Below are positions 17,611 through 26,192 of a stretch of DNA of 64,000 nt, in pieces (position 1 is the stretch's first letter; each line of letters starts with the position of its first letter). The position numbers were made by a program, and so were the translations under genes. Location: the NCBI GenBank assembly GCA_046537975.1, contig JBKHJR010000002.1, forward strand, positions 42,907-106,906, read 5' to 3'. The notes beneath the pieces were generated by a model. That model saw only the letters and a list, made by a program, of their open reading frames with translations, did no database searches and was not told where the DNA came from. This DNA is from JAWLDV01 sp046537975. GTDB lineage: Bacteria; Desulfobacterota; Desulfobulbia; Desulfobulbales; SURF-16.

Positions 17611-18564
17611 TCAGGAGCATCCCTCAAGCAGGAGAAGATAGCCGATATAGCCCGCCAGCATAAGCACGCCGTGCCAGCGGCTTATTTTCAATTGAAAATA
17701 GAGCGCCGCCATAATGAAAACAGGGAAGGCCAGCATCGCCGGGATATCCCGGCCTAATACATCCGGGGAAATAGTAAAGGGTTTTACCGCACCCGAGATT
17801 CCCAGCACCATTAACAAGTTGAAGATGTTGCTGCCGATTATGTTGCCCAGGATCATGTCGACATGCCCCCGGCGGATGGCGGATATGGAAGAGGCCAGTT
17901 CCGGAAGCGAGGTTCCCAGGGCTGCCATGGTCAGGCCGATTATCAGAGCGGGAACCTCCAGGTAAAGGGCCATATCCACCGCCCCCTTGATAAAGAGATC
18001 CGAGCCCAGGCTAAGGCCGATCAGGCCGGCGCCGCAGAGCAGCAGGCTGGAGAGGAGGGGATCCGTCCCCGGGCCGTCCATCTCCTGTTCCGGCTGTGTC
18101 CTGCCTTTCCGCCAGGACAGCCAGCAGAAAAAGACCAGCCCTCCCATAAATACAAGGCCTGTTATTCTGTTGAAATGGCCCTGCCAGGCAAACAGGGCCA
18201 GGAGAATGGTGGCTCCCAGAACCCAGGAAAGTTCCCAGATATAATAGGAATGGTGGCTGAAAATCGGCCGGATCAGGGCGGAGATGGCCAGGATCAGGCC
18301 GATATTGGCGATATTGCTGCCAATCACGTTTCCCAGCATGAGATCAGGTTCACCCTGGAGGTTGGCTGAGAGGCTGACAAAAAGTTCCGGGGCGGAGGTG
18401 CCGAAGGCTATAATGGTCAGGCCCACCAGCAGGGAGGTCATACCCCAGCGCCGGGCCAGTTTGACTGCCCCGGAGATCAGGAGCTCCCCCCCTGATATCA
18501 GGATAACAAGTCCGGCGATAAAGGCGGTTATGGAACCGGGTATAGAGGAGAAATGGGTTTCCAT
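17611..18564 (-). CDS. calcium/sodium antiporter, CaCA family (YrbG-like)
   Basis: An inner-membrane cation/Ca2+ exchanger of about ten helices built as an inverted repeat. The two alpha-repeat signatures are clear: GLTIIAFGTSAPELFVS with GNVIGSNIANIG in the first half, and GLTMAALGTSLPELASS with GNIIGSNIFNLL in the second. The length of 317 residues is standard. The ATG follows GGAGCCGTAAA. Direction of transport and ion choice cannot be read from the sequence. Confidence 0.93.
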   Translation of the reverse strand: METHFSSIPGSITAFIAGLVILISGGELLISGAVKLARRWGMTSLLVGLTIIAFGTSAPELFVSLSANLQGEPDLMLGNVIGSNIANIGLILAISALIRPIFSHHSYYIWELSWVLGATILLALFAWQGHFNRITGLVFMGGLVFFCWLSWRKGRTQPEQEMDGPGTDPLLSSLLLCGAGLIGLSLGSDLFIKGAVDMALYLEVPALIIGLTMAALGTSLPELASSISAIRRGHVDMILGNIIGSNIFNLLMVLGISGAVKPFTISPDVLGRDIPAMLAFPVFIMAALYFQLKISRWHGVLMLAGYIGYLLLLEGCS

Positions 18565-18726
18565 TTTACGGCTCCGGCTTATGAATTAGGGTTTGATCTC
18601 TAAATGTAAGAGGTTGAATTTTTTTTTTAAAATCTCTTGAAAGAAAATGATAAGCAATTTAATTTATACTTAGACTGAACCCTGAGCTCAAAAACACTCC
18701 TCTTCAATCCGGGATATATTAATTTA

Positions 18727-20496
18727 ATGGCAGTCTTCTCTGAGAGTTCCGTTCAGCTTGTTAAAGAAGCGGCTGATATCGTCGATGTTATCGGCGAATA
18801 TGTCCAGCTTCGTAAAAAAGGGACCAACTACCAAGGGCTCTGTCCTTTCCACAGCGAGAAGACCCCCTCCTTTTCGGTTAATCCGACCCGCCAATTTTAT
18901 CATTGTTTCGGCTGTAAGGAAAGCGGAGATGTATTTTCATTTTTTATGAAATACAACAACCTCGGCTTTCAGGAATCCCTGGAGGCCCTGGCCGACCGCT
19001 ATGGGATCACTCTTTCCCCCAATGACCTGACCCGGGAGGAGAAGGAGAGGCTGCAGCAGAAGGACTCCCTTTTCCGGATCAACAGCGAGGCCGCCCGTCT
19101 CTACCATGACTTTCTGGTTAAAAGCCCGGCTGCCGCCCAGGCCAGGGAATACCTGGAAAAAAGGGGGCTGAGCTCCGCCACCATAGCCAGGTATCAATTA
19201 GGTTATGCCCCTCCCCGCTGGGATTTTTTCAAGAAAAGTCTTTCCAGCCTCGACCTGTCCCTGGAAACGGCAATAAAGGCAGGCCTGATCGCCCGCAATG
19301 ACCGAGGCAGGACCTATGACCGCTTCCGGGACCGGATCATGTTCCCCATTTTTGCCATGGACGGCCGGGTTGCCGGATTCGGCGGCCGGGTAACCGGGGA
19401 TGGTGAACCCAAGTACCTCAACTCTCCGGAAACGGAGGTGTTTAGTAAAAGCCGTCTGCTTTACGGCCTTTATCAAAACAGCGACGCGGTTCGTAAAGCG
19501 GGCCGGTGTCTTGTGGTGGAAGGCAATTTCGACCTCCTGGGCCTTGCTGAGCAGGGACTGGATTATGTGGCAGCCCCTCTGGGAACCGCTTTGACCCGCC
19601 GGCATGTTCAGGCTGTCAAGCGATATACCGGGGAGGCGGTTCTTCTTTTCGATGGAGATGAAGCCGGCCGCAAAGCGGCCATGAACTCCATTCCTCTGTT
19701 TCTAACCGAGAGATTGCCGGCCAGGGTAGTTCCCCTGCCCCGGGATGAGGATCCCGACACCTTTATAAAACGTGCCGGCAAAGAGGAACTGGAAAAGAGG
19801 ATCGACAATGCCTCTTCCCTGCCCGAGTTTGTCTTTAACTCCCTGGTTGAGCAGTACGGCCTGAGCCTGGAAGGCAAAAACAGGATCATCGAAGAACTGG
19901 CACCCATGGTTAAGGCCGTAGACAACAATCAACTCCAGCAGTCCCTTTTTATCTCTCATTTTAGCGATAAGTTAGCCATAAGTCCGGCGGAAATGGAGGA
20001 CAAACTGTTTAAAGACAACCATCCCCATCCCCTTCCGGCCAAAAGCAAAGCCCCGGACTGTCAGCTGCCTGTCCAGGAAAGGCAGCTGCTGGAATTTCTC
20101 CTGGTCTACCCTGATGTGCTGCCCCGTATGCTGGGGGCGGGCATGACGCGGGTCTGCTGCCACCGGGTCTTTCTGGATATCGTCGGCAAGATGGAGGAGA
20201 TAGGTTTTGAGTCTGCCGGTTCTCCGGAAATGCTTTTAGACGTTCTGGAGGGACAGGCCCGTTCCCTGATATCGGCCCTTCTGATGACCGCTCCTTTCTA
20301 CCCCGAGGATTCCAAGGAGATAATGGTTCAGGAAATGGAACAGTGGCTGCAGGGGAAAATCAGGCAGCAGCGGAAGAGCGAACTGGTTACCCGGATAAGC
20401 GAGGCACAGCAAAAAGGCGATGATGATCTTCTTCTTCACCTTCTCGAGGAAAAGAAGAAGATTGATGAAAATGGTGCTGAAATTACGGCATCTTAG
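18727..20496 (+). CDS. dnaG: DNA primase
   Basis: Makes RNA primers for replication. The N-terminal zinc domain has the CHC2 pattern (CPFHSEKTPSFSV ... FYHCFGC). The TOPRIM core shows VVEGNFDLL with its catalytic Glu and LLFDGDEAGRKAA with the DGD metal motif; a helical C-terminal helicase-binding domain follows. The length of 589 residues is normal. It is the first gene of a dnaG-rpoD-dprA-topA run on one strand. rpsU, which often leads this operon in proteobacteria, lies 39 kb away at 59968. Confidence 0.97.
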   Translation: MAVFSESSVQLVKEAADIVDVIGEYVQLRKKGTNYQGLCPFHSEKTPSFSVNPTRQFYHCFGCKESGDVFSFFMKYNNLGFQESLEALADRYGITLSPNDLTREEKERLQQKDSLFRINSEAARLYHDFLVKSPAAAQAREYLEKRGLSSATIARYQLGYAPPRWDFFKKSLSSLDLSLETAIKAGLIARNDRGRTYDRFRDRIMFPIFAMDGRVAGFGGRVTGDGEPKYLNSPETEVFSKSRLLYGLYQNSDAVRKAGRCLVVEGNFDLLGLAEQGLDYVAAPLGTALTRRHVQAVKRYTGEAVLLFDGDEAGRKAAMNSIPLFLTERLPARVVPLPRDEDPDTFIKRAGKEELEKRIDNASSLPEFVFNSLVEQYGLSLEGKNRIIEELAPMVKAVDNNQLQQSLFISHFSDKLAISPAEMEDKLFKDNHPHPLPAKSKAPDCQLPVQERQLLEFLLVYPDVLPRMLGAGMTRVCCHRVFLDIVGKMEEIGFESAGSPEMLLDVLEGQARSLISALLMTAPFYPEDSKEIMVQEMEQWLQGKIRQQRKSELVTRISEAQQKGDDDLLLHLLEEKKKIDENGAEITAS

Positions 20497-20579
20497 TCTT
20501 TATGCCCTTTCTTTTAGGTATTCTGGACCGTCCCTGAAAAGTGAGTGGGCGGAAGCTTAACAAAGGATATGATAAGCAT

Positions 20580-22076
20580 ATGAAAAACTTAGATGAAGAG
20601 TTTGAAGAGCAGGTCCCGATTGAGGAAGAGGCCGCCGGCGATGTTGTCGGAGAGGAGGATGGCTCCGTTAATGAGGAGCATAGCTCCATCAATCCTGTGG
20701 CTGATTCCGCTAATGAAGCCAACCCCATGCTTACCTATTTACAGGAGATGGGGAGGATTTCCCTTCTGTCTTCAAAAGAGGAAGTCGAGCTGGCCAAGCA
20801 AATGGAGGAGGGGCATCAGCAGTTGCAGAATGCGGTGCTGGCTGTTCCCGTCTCCATTAAAAAACTGGGTGCGATTGCGGAACAGCTTGAAAACGGGGAA
20901 TGCCGGATAACCAGCCTGCTGCACGGACTGGACAAGACGGATCAGGAAGGCAACGAAGAGATAAAAGCCCGGTTTGTGAACAATGTCAGGGAGGCGGAAC
21001 GTATAAACCGGGAAAGAGCCGCCTTTCAGAAAGATCTGAATCAGCCTTCCACCACCAAGGATTCTGCGGTCATGGCTATTGTCCGCATTGAACGCAGTAC
21101 CCATTCCATAGTCTCCTTGTTCCGGGAGATGATGCTCAGCCGCAAGTATCTTGATGATATGGCTGCTGAAATAAAAGCAATAGGCCGCAAGTTTGAGGCG
21201 GCCGGAGAACATCAGAGCAAAGACCGGGACCTCGCGGGAGATGGAGAAAAAAGGGATGCCCTGTCTGAACTGGAACAGGCTCACCAGATTGACCGGGAAA
21301 ACCTGGAAAATATTATTGCAACCATTGAAAGGGGTGAAGCCATTGCCAGTGAAGCCAAGAATAAACTGATACAGGCCAATCTCAGGCTTGTGGTTAGTAT
21401 GGCCAAAAAGTATACGAACAGAGGGCTCAGCCTGCTCGACCTGATCCAGGAAGGCAACATCGGCCTGATGAGGGCGGTGGAGAAGTTTGAATACAGGCGG
21501 GGCTTTAAGTTCAGTACTTACGCCACCTGGTGGATAAGGCAGGCGATTAACCGGGCTTTGGCTGACCAGGGCAGGACTATTCGCATGCCGGTTCATATGG
21601 TGGACACGATCAATCAGCTGATAAGGCACTCCAAAGAATTCGCCCGGGACTACGGCCGGGATCCCTCCCTGGAGGAACTGGCCGGGATGCTTGATCTTGA
21701 TCCGGCCAAGGTTCAGAATATTCTTACGGTCGCCAAGGATCCGGTCTCTCTCAATGTCCCCATCAAGAGTGATGAAAGCAGTTTCCTGGGCGATCTGCTT
21801 GTGGATGAGGACTCGCCTTCCCCTCCGGAAATTTCGGAGAAAGAGGCTTTGCGGGCCGGCATCAGGGAGGTTCTGAGTCTGCTGGATCCCAGGGAAGAAA
21901 GTATTCTTAAACAGCGTTTCGGCCTTGAAACCAACCAGGATCTTACTTTGGCTGAAGTAGGCAAGAATTTTTCGGTTACCAGGGAGCGGATCCGTCAGAT
22001 AGAGGTTAAGGCGATTCAGAAGCTCAGACATCCCAACCGGAAAAAGCAGCTGGAGAGTTTCGCAGAGGATGAGTGA
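20580..22076 (+). CDS. rpoD: RNA polymerase primary sigma factor (sigma 70)
   Basis: A full primary sigma factor. Acidic region 1 is followed by region 1.2 (NPMLTYLQEMGRISLLS), an insert, region 2 (DLIQEGNIGLMRAVEKFEYRR then STYATWWIRQAINRALADQ), region 3, and region 4.2 (TLAEVGKNFSVTRERIRQIEVKA). I chose ATG 20580, which has AAAGGA 12 bases upstream, over an in-frame GTG at 20541 with no ribosome-binding site. The stop overlaps the dprA start by eight bases. Confidence 0.96.
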   Translation: MKNLDEEFEEQVPIEEEAAGDVVGEEDGSVNEEHSSINPVADSANEANPMLTYLQEMGRISLLSSKEEVELAKQMEEGHQQLQNAVLAVPVSIKKLGAIAEQLENGECRITSLLHGLDKTDQEGNEEIKARFVNNVREAERINRERAAFQKDLNQPSTTKDSAVMAIVRIERSTHSIVSLFREMMLSRKYLDDMAAEIKAIGRKFEAAGEHQSKDRDLAGDGEKRDALSELEQAHQIDRENLENIIATIERGEAIASEAKNKLIQANLRLVVSMAKKYTNRGLSLLDLIQEGNIGLMRAVEKFEYRRGFKFSTYATWWIRQAINRALADQGRTIRMPVHMVDTINQLIRHSKEFARDYGRDPSLEELAGMLDLDPAKVQNILTVAKDPVSLNVPIKSDESSFLGDLLVDEDSPSPPEISEKEALRAGIREVLSLLDPREESILKQRFGLETNQDLTLAEVGKNFSVTRERIRQIEVKAIQKLRHPNRKKQLESFAEDE

Positions 22077-23175
22077 GCTGATAGACTGGTTACGTCTGTA
22101 TCTTACACCAGGTCTCGGTATCCGCAGCTGGCAGAAGCTGCTCAGCGCTTTTGATGGGCCCCGGGAGATCCTGGAGGTCTCCCGGGACGAGTTAAGGCGC
22201 CTGGCCCCGGGAATTAACAGGGAGGTCCTTGAAGCCGTTCAGGGGCAGGAGCAGCGGGCGGCTGCGGAAGTCGAGCTGGACAAGGCTCTCAGGGCCGGAA
22301 TAAGAATAATCACCATAAAGGATTCCCTTTACCCTGAATATCTCCGCCACATCTTTGATCCACCCCCGGTTCTTTATCTCAAAGGCAATCCCGATCTCTT
22401 AAACAGCAGGTGCATAGGGGTGGTGGGAGCCCGGTCCGCTACTGTTTACGGCCAGAGAGTGGCGGCTGACCTGGCCAGACGCCTGTCCCTCCAGGATTTC
22501 ACCATAGTCAGCGGCATGGCTCTGGGCGTAGATGCTTCCGCCCATGAAGGAGCCCTGAAGGGGTCCGGAAAGACAGTGGCGGTACTGGGCAGCGGCCTTG
22601 ATGTGGTCTATCCCCGGCAGAATCAACACCTCTATGACAGAATTGCCGAACAGGGAGCGGTTATCAGCGAGTGCCCTTTGGGGTCTCAACCGGAACCTTT
22701 CCGTTTTCCGGCCCGGAACCGGCTGATTAGCGGCATCTCCCTCGGGGTAATGGTTGTGGAGGCGGCCCGCAGGTCTGGTTCGCTGATAACCGCCAGGTGT
22801 GCCATGGAACAGGGAAGAGAGGTGTTTGCCACTCCCGGAAGAATTGATTCCCGGAACAGTGAAGGGGCCCACCGCCTGGTAAAAGAGGGGGCCAAGCTTG
22901 TTCATACCGTGGAAGACATCACGGAGGAATTCTCTCCTGCTGAAGGCGTGACCGCCGGGCGGGAACCAGGGCAGGAAGAAAGTCCGCCTCCCTCTTTAAC
23001 CAGAGAGGAGGAGAATCTCCTCCCCTTTCTCGACCTCTATCCCCAGAGTTTTGATGAGATTCTGACCAGAACAGGTTTGAGCGCCGCCAAGCTCAATGAA
23101 CTCCTCTGCCTTTTAGAATTAAAAGAAATAGTTGAAATTTTACCCGGGAAAATGATACAAAGGCTGTCTGTCTGA
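22069..23175 (+). CDS. dprA: DNA-processing protein DprA
   Basis: DprA loads RecA onto incoming single-stranded DNA during natural transformation. The Rossmann-like core shows GVVGARSATVYGQ, SGMALGVDASAHEGAL, AVLGSGLDVVYPRQN and PARNRLISGISLGVMVVEAARRSGSLITA. An N-terminal HhH/SAM-like region and a C-terminal winged-helix domain are present, and the 368-residue length is normal. The start is embedded in the end of rpoD, so the two are coupled. With the pilus genes at 30 kb it suggests, but does not prove, competence. Confidence 0.95.
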   Translation: MSELIDWLRLYLTPGLGIRSWQKLLSAFDGPREILEVSRDELRRLAPGINREVLEAVQGQEQRAAAEVELDKALRAGIRIITIKDSLYPEYLRHIFDPPPVLYLKGNPDLLNSRCIGVVGARSATVYGQRVAADLARRLSLQDFTIVSGMALGVDASAHEGALKGSGKTVAVLGSGLDVVYPRQNQHLYDRIAEQGAVISECPLGSQPEPFRFPARNRLISGISLGVMVVEAARRSGSLITARCAMEQGREVFATPGRIDSRNSEGAHRLVKEGAKLVHTVEDITEEFSPAEGVTAGREPGQEESPPPSLTREEENLLPFLDLYPQSFDEILTRTGLSAAKLNELLCLLELKEIVEILPGKMIQRLSV

Positions 23176-23185
23176 AACGGTGGCC

Positions 23186-23303
23186 GGAGATCGGAAGTCG
23201 GAAGTTGGAAGTCGGAGATCAAAAGACAAAAGGAAGAAGACAGAGGTCAGACAACAGCAGCCTAAGTTTTTAATCTTGCACCTTGCACCTTGAACCTTAA
23301 GCC
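23186..23303 (+). repeat. heptad element between dprA and topA (core shared with the guaA element)
   Basis: The left array at 23186-23220 is five exact heptads (GGAGATC, GGAAGTC, GGAAGTT, GGAAGTC, GGAGATC). The right array at 23276-23303 is TTGCACC twice, TTGAACC and TTAAGCC. The core at 23221-23275 matches, on the opposite strand, the element at 51190-51346, including an AGACAGAGGTCAGACAACAG stretch. The right array ends 12 bases before the topA ATG, and there is no Shine-Dalgarno sequence. TTGCAC at 23283 and TAAAAT, 17 bases apart, could be a promoter. Confidence 0.85.
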
Positions 23304-23315
23304 CTTAAAATATTT

Positions 23316-25583
23316 ATGTCCAAATCATTGATAATTGTCGAATCACCTGCCAAGGCCAGGACCCTCCAGAAATATCTGGGCAGCAGCTACGAGGTAAAAG
23401 CCTCTGTCGGTCACATCCGTGATCTGCCCGGTAAAGAGATGGGGGTTGATATAGAACACGGTTTTCTGCCCCAATACACAACCATTCCCGGGAAGGGGAA
23501 GATTATTTCGGAAATGAAGAGTGCCGCCAAAAAGGCAGATGCCGTCTATCTGGCCCCTGACCCGGACCGCGAAGGTGAAGCGATCGCCTGGCATATAGCC
23601 GAGGCCATCAAATCCGCCCAGGGCAATATTCACCGGGTCCTTTTCCATGAACTTACCAAAAAGGCGATTATCTCCGCCCTAAATCAGGCCACGGAGATAG
23701 ATCAGAATAAATTCGAGGCCCAACAGGCCAGGAGGATTCTGGATCGGCTGGTGGGCTACCAGATCTCCCCCCTCCTGTGGGACAAGGTGAGACGGGGGCT
23801 GAGTGCCGGAAGAGTTCAGTCGGTGGCAGTCCGCATGGTATGTGACCGGGAGCAGGAAATAGAATCGTTCCAGCCCGTGGAATACTGGTCCATAACCGCC
23901 GACCTCGAAGGAAGCAGCCCGCCGCCTTTTCAGGCTCAGCTGGAAAAGGTTGCAGGCAAAAAGGTTGATAAAAAAGACAACCGGATAGACAGCGAAGAAA
24001 CGGCCCAGAGGCTGACAGAGGAGATAAGGCAGGCGGAGATCAGGGTTGCTGAAGTAAATAAGAAGGAAAAGAAGCGCAACCCCCAGCCTCCGTTCATAAC
24101 CAGTTCCATGCAGATAGAGGCCAGTAACCGGCTGCGCTTTTCCGCTAAAAAGACCATGACCCTGGCCCAGAAACTCTATGAAGGTGTGGAGATAGGTTCT
24201 GAGGGTCTCAGCGGCCTGATAACCTATATGAGGACCGATTCCACCAGGGTAAGCGACGAGGCCCTGAACCAGGCCCGGGATCAGATCCGCAAAACCTACG
24301 GTGATGACTACCTGCCGGCAAAACCCCGGAAATTCAAATCCAAGGATTCAGCCCAGGATGCCCATGAGGCCATACGGCCTACAGATGCCGGCCGCACTCC
24401 GGAAAAAATGGCTCCTTTTCTGGATAAGGATATGCATAAACTGTATACCCTTATCTGGCAGCGTTTCGTGGCCAGCCAGATGGCCCCGGCCGTGTTTGAC
24501 CAGACCACCATCATCCTGGAGGCCGGGGAACACACCCTAAAGGCCGTGGGCAGCATACTGCGTTTTCCGGGCTACCTGAGCCTGTACCAGGATTCTGCCA
24601 AATCGGGCAGCGAGCAGGAAGAAAGCCTCCCCGATCTAAGCGAAGGCGAGCAGGTTGAATTGCTGAAACTGGAGCCCAGGCAGCATTTCACCCAGCCTCC
24701 GCCCCGCTATACCGAGGCCTCTCTGGTCAAGGCCCTGGAGGAGAACGGAGTGGGACGGCCCTCTACTTATGCTGCCATCCTCAGCACCATCCAGGAAAAA
24801 GAGTATGTGGAGCTGCGGGAAAGAAAATTCTTCCCCACCGACCTCGGCAAGGTGGTTAACGATCTTCTGGTCCGTCATTTTCCGGAAATCATGGATATCG
24901 ATTTTACCGCTTCCATGGAGAGCAAGCTGGATGATGTGGAAGAGGGGGAGCTGGACTGGCAGGAACTGTTAAAAGTTTTTTATACCCCCTTTCGCCAGAC
25001 CCTGGAAAAAGCCAAGGAGGAGATGGAGTCGGTCAAGGGCAAGTCCGTTCCCACGGACATCAAGTGTGAGGAATGCGGCGGGACCATGGTTATCAAGTGG
25101 GGAAAGATGGGGGAGTTCCTGGCCTGCGACCAGTATCCGGACTGCCGCAATACCTGTGATTTTGAGAGGGATCAGGAAGGCAGGATAATTCCGAAAGAAA
25201 AGGAAAAGGAAGAAGAGTCAGAGGAGGTCTGTGAAAAGTGTGGCCGGCAGATGATTTACAAGAAAGGTCGTTACGGCCGGTTTCTGGCCTGTTCCGGCTA
25301 TCCCGAGTGTAAAAATATCAGAGCGGAGGGAACCGGGGTCCAATGCCCGGAGGAAAACTGTCCGGGGGAATTAGTAAAAAAAGTTTCTAAAAAGGGAAAA
25401 ATATTTTATGCCTGTAACCAGTATCCCAACTGCAGTTATGCCCTGTGGAACAAACCGGTAAATCAGGCCTGCCCGGAATGCGGCTCCCCGTATCTTATTG
25501 AAAAGGAAACCAAAAAACAGGGCCGCCATTTAAGGTGTCCCGACAAAAAATGCGGCTATACCAAAAAGCTGGACGAGGAATAA
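23316..25583 (+). CDS. topA: DNA topoisomerase I (type IA)
   Basis: Relaxes negative supercoils. The TOPRIM domain starts SLIIVESPAKARTLQKYLG and includes APDPDREGEAIAWHI; the active-site tyrosine is in GLITYMRTDSTR. The C-terminus carries four cysteine zinc-ribbon repeats (CEECGG...CDQYPDC, CEKCGR...CSGYPEC, CPEENCPG...CNQYPNC, CPECGS...CPDKKC). The 755-residue length is normal. It is last in the dnaG-rpoD-dprA-topA run but is separated from dprA by a heptad element and lacks a visible ribosome-binding site. Confidence 0.97.
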   Translation: MSKSLIIVESPAKARTLQKYLGSSYEVKASVGHIRDLPGKEMGVDIEHGFLPQYTTIPGKGKIISEMKSAAKKADAVYLAPDPDREGEAIAWHIAEAIKSAQGNIHRVLFHELTKKAIISALNQATEIDQNKFEAQQARRILDRLVGYQISPLLWDKVRRGLSAGRVQSVAVRMVCDREQEIESFQPVEYWSITADLEGSSPPPFQAQLEKVAGKKVDKKDNRIDSEETAQRLTEEIRQAEIRVAEVNKKEKKRNPQPPFITSSMQIEASNRLRFSAKKTMTLAQKLYEGVEIGSEGLSGLITYMRTDSTRVSDEALNQARDQIRKTYGDDYLPAKPRKFKSKDSAQDAHEAIRPTDAGRTPEKMAPFLDKDMHKLYTLIWQRFVASQMAPAVFDQTTIILEAGEHTLKAVGSILRFPGYLSLYQDSAKSGSEQEESLPDLSEGEQVELLKLEPRQHFTQPPPRYTEASLVKALEENGVGRPSTYAAILSTIQEKEYVELRERKFFPTDLGKVVNDLLVRHFPEIMDIDFTASMESKLDDVEEGELDWQELLKVFYTPFRQTLEKAKEEMESVKGKSVPTDIKCEECGGTMVIKWGKMGEFLACDQYPDCRNTCDFERDQEGRIIPKEKEKEEESEEVCEKCGRQMIYKKGRYGRFLACSGYPECKNIRAEGTGVQCPEENCPGELVKKVSKKGKIFYACNQYPNCSYALWNKPVNQACPECGSPYLIEKETKKQGRHLRCPDKKCGYTKKLDEE

Positions 25584-25630
25584 AAAACGTGGCCCGGCAT
25601 TTGCAAAGTTGTAAGCAGGACCAGTAATTT

Positions 25631-25663
25631 AAACCGGACCATAATGTTCCGGAGGTACGGTAA
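25631..25663 (-). repeat. 33-base imperfect palindrome, copy 1 of 3
   Basis: On the minus strand this reads TTACCGTACCTCC, then AACATTATGGT and CCGGTTT. Its relatives are at 28874-28907 and 31746-31778, sharing the TTACC[G/A]TACCT start and the TTATG[G/A]T middle. It lies 165 bases upstream of the flagellar-rod-like gene. The rest of the 245-base gap after topA shows no gene. Confidence 0.7.
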
Positions 25664-25828
25664 CCAGTTGAAATTTTAAACGTTTCGCTTCACCCAGAAC
25701 CACTAACAAACACTGTGCAATGTTCCTGAATATACATACCAACTGTAAGCATAATCTCTTACATGAAATTTGTCGGTTTTATCAAAAAGATAAATCAACC
25801 CGAAAAGTTCAGTAAAGGAGCTTGAGTT

Positions 25829-26182
25829 ATGATCTCCGGTGTAAGAAATTCCCTGTCGGCTCTCCAGGCTTTCCAGACCAGGCAGAATGCGACTGCCGAC
25901 AATGTCGCCAATGTGAATACAGAAGACTATAAAAAAACAGAGGTCACTCTGGATGGGGGGCAAAACGATTCGGTCCGGGTCCGTACCGAAAAAGTTGACA
26001 CCCCGGGTCCCCTGGTCTCCGAAGAAACCGGCCGGGGCAGTGAGCTGGTGGAAAAGTCAAATGTGGAACTCAGCGAGGAACTGCCCGAGTCCATGTTGAA
26101 TAAGCGGCATTTTGAGGCCAATGTCAAGATGATTGAGCAGGCCGACGAAATGACCGGGGCCCTGCTCGATATAGTCAGTTAG
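25829..26182 (+). CDS. short flagellar basal-body rod-like protein (orphan)
   Basis: A 117-residue protein with both family ends: the N-terminal rod motif (SALQAFQTRQNATADNVANVNTEDYKK) and the C-terminal helix (LNKRHFEANVKMIEQADEMTGALLDI) that packs against it in FlgB/FlgC/FlgG-type proteins. The middle is very short, smaller than FlgC. No other flagellar gene lies in the window. Such short orphan rod-like proteins occur in motile and non-motile bacteria and their role is unclear. A strong AAAGGAGCTTGAGTT leader is present. The gene is convergent with pyrC, 10 bases away. Confidence 0.82.
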   Translation: MISGVRNSLSALQAFQTRQNATADNVANVNTEDYKKTEVTLDGGQNDSVRVRTEKVDTPGPLVSEETGRGSELVEKSNVELSEELPESMLNKRHFEANVKMIEQADEMTGALLDIVS

Positions 26183-26192
26183 CAGCCGGGTG

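Noticed and set aside
20772..22031. Long minus-strand open frame of 419 codons
   Set aside because: It is antisense to rpoD, which is unmistakable.
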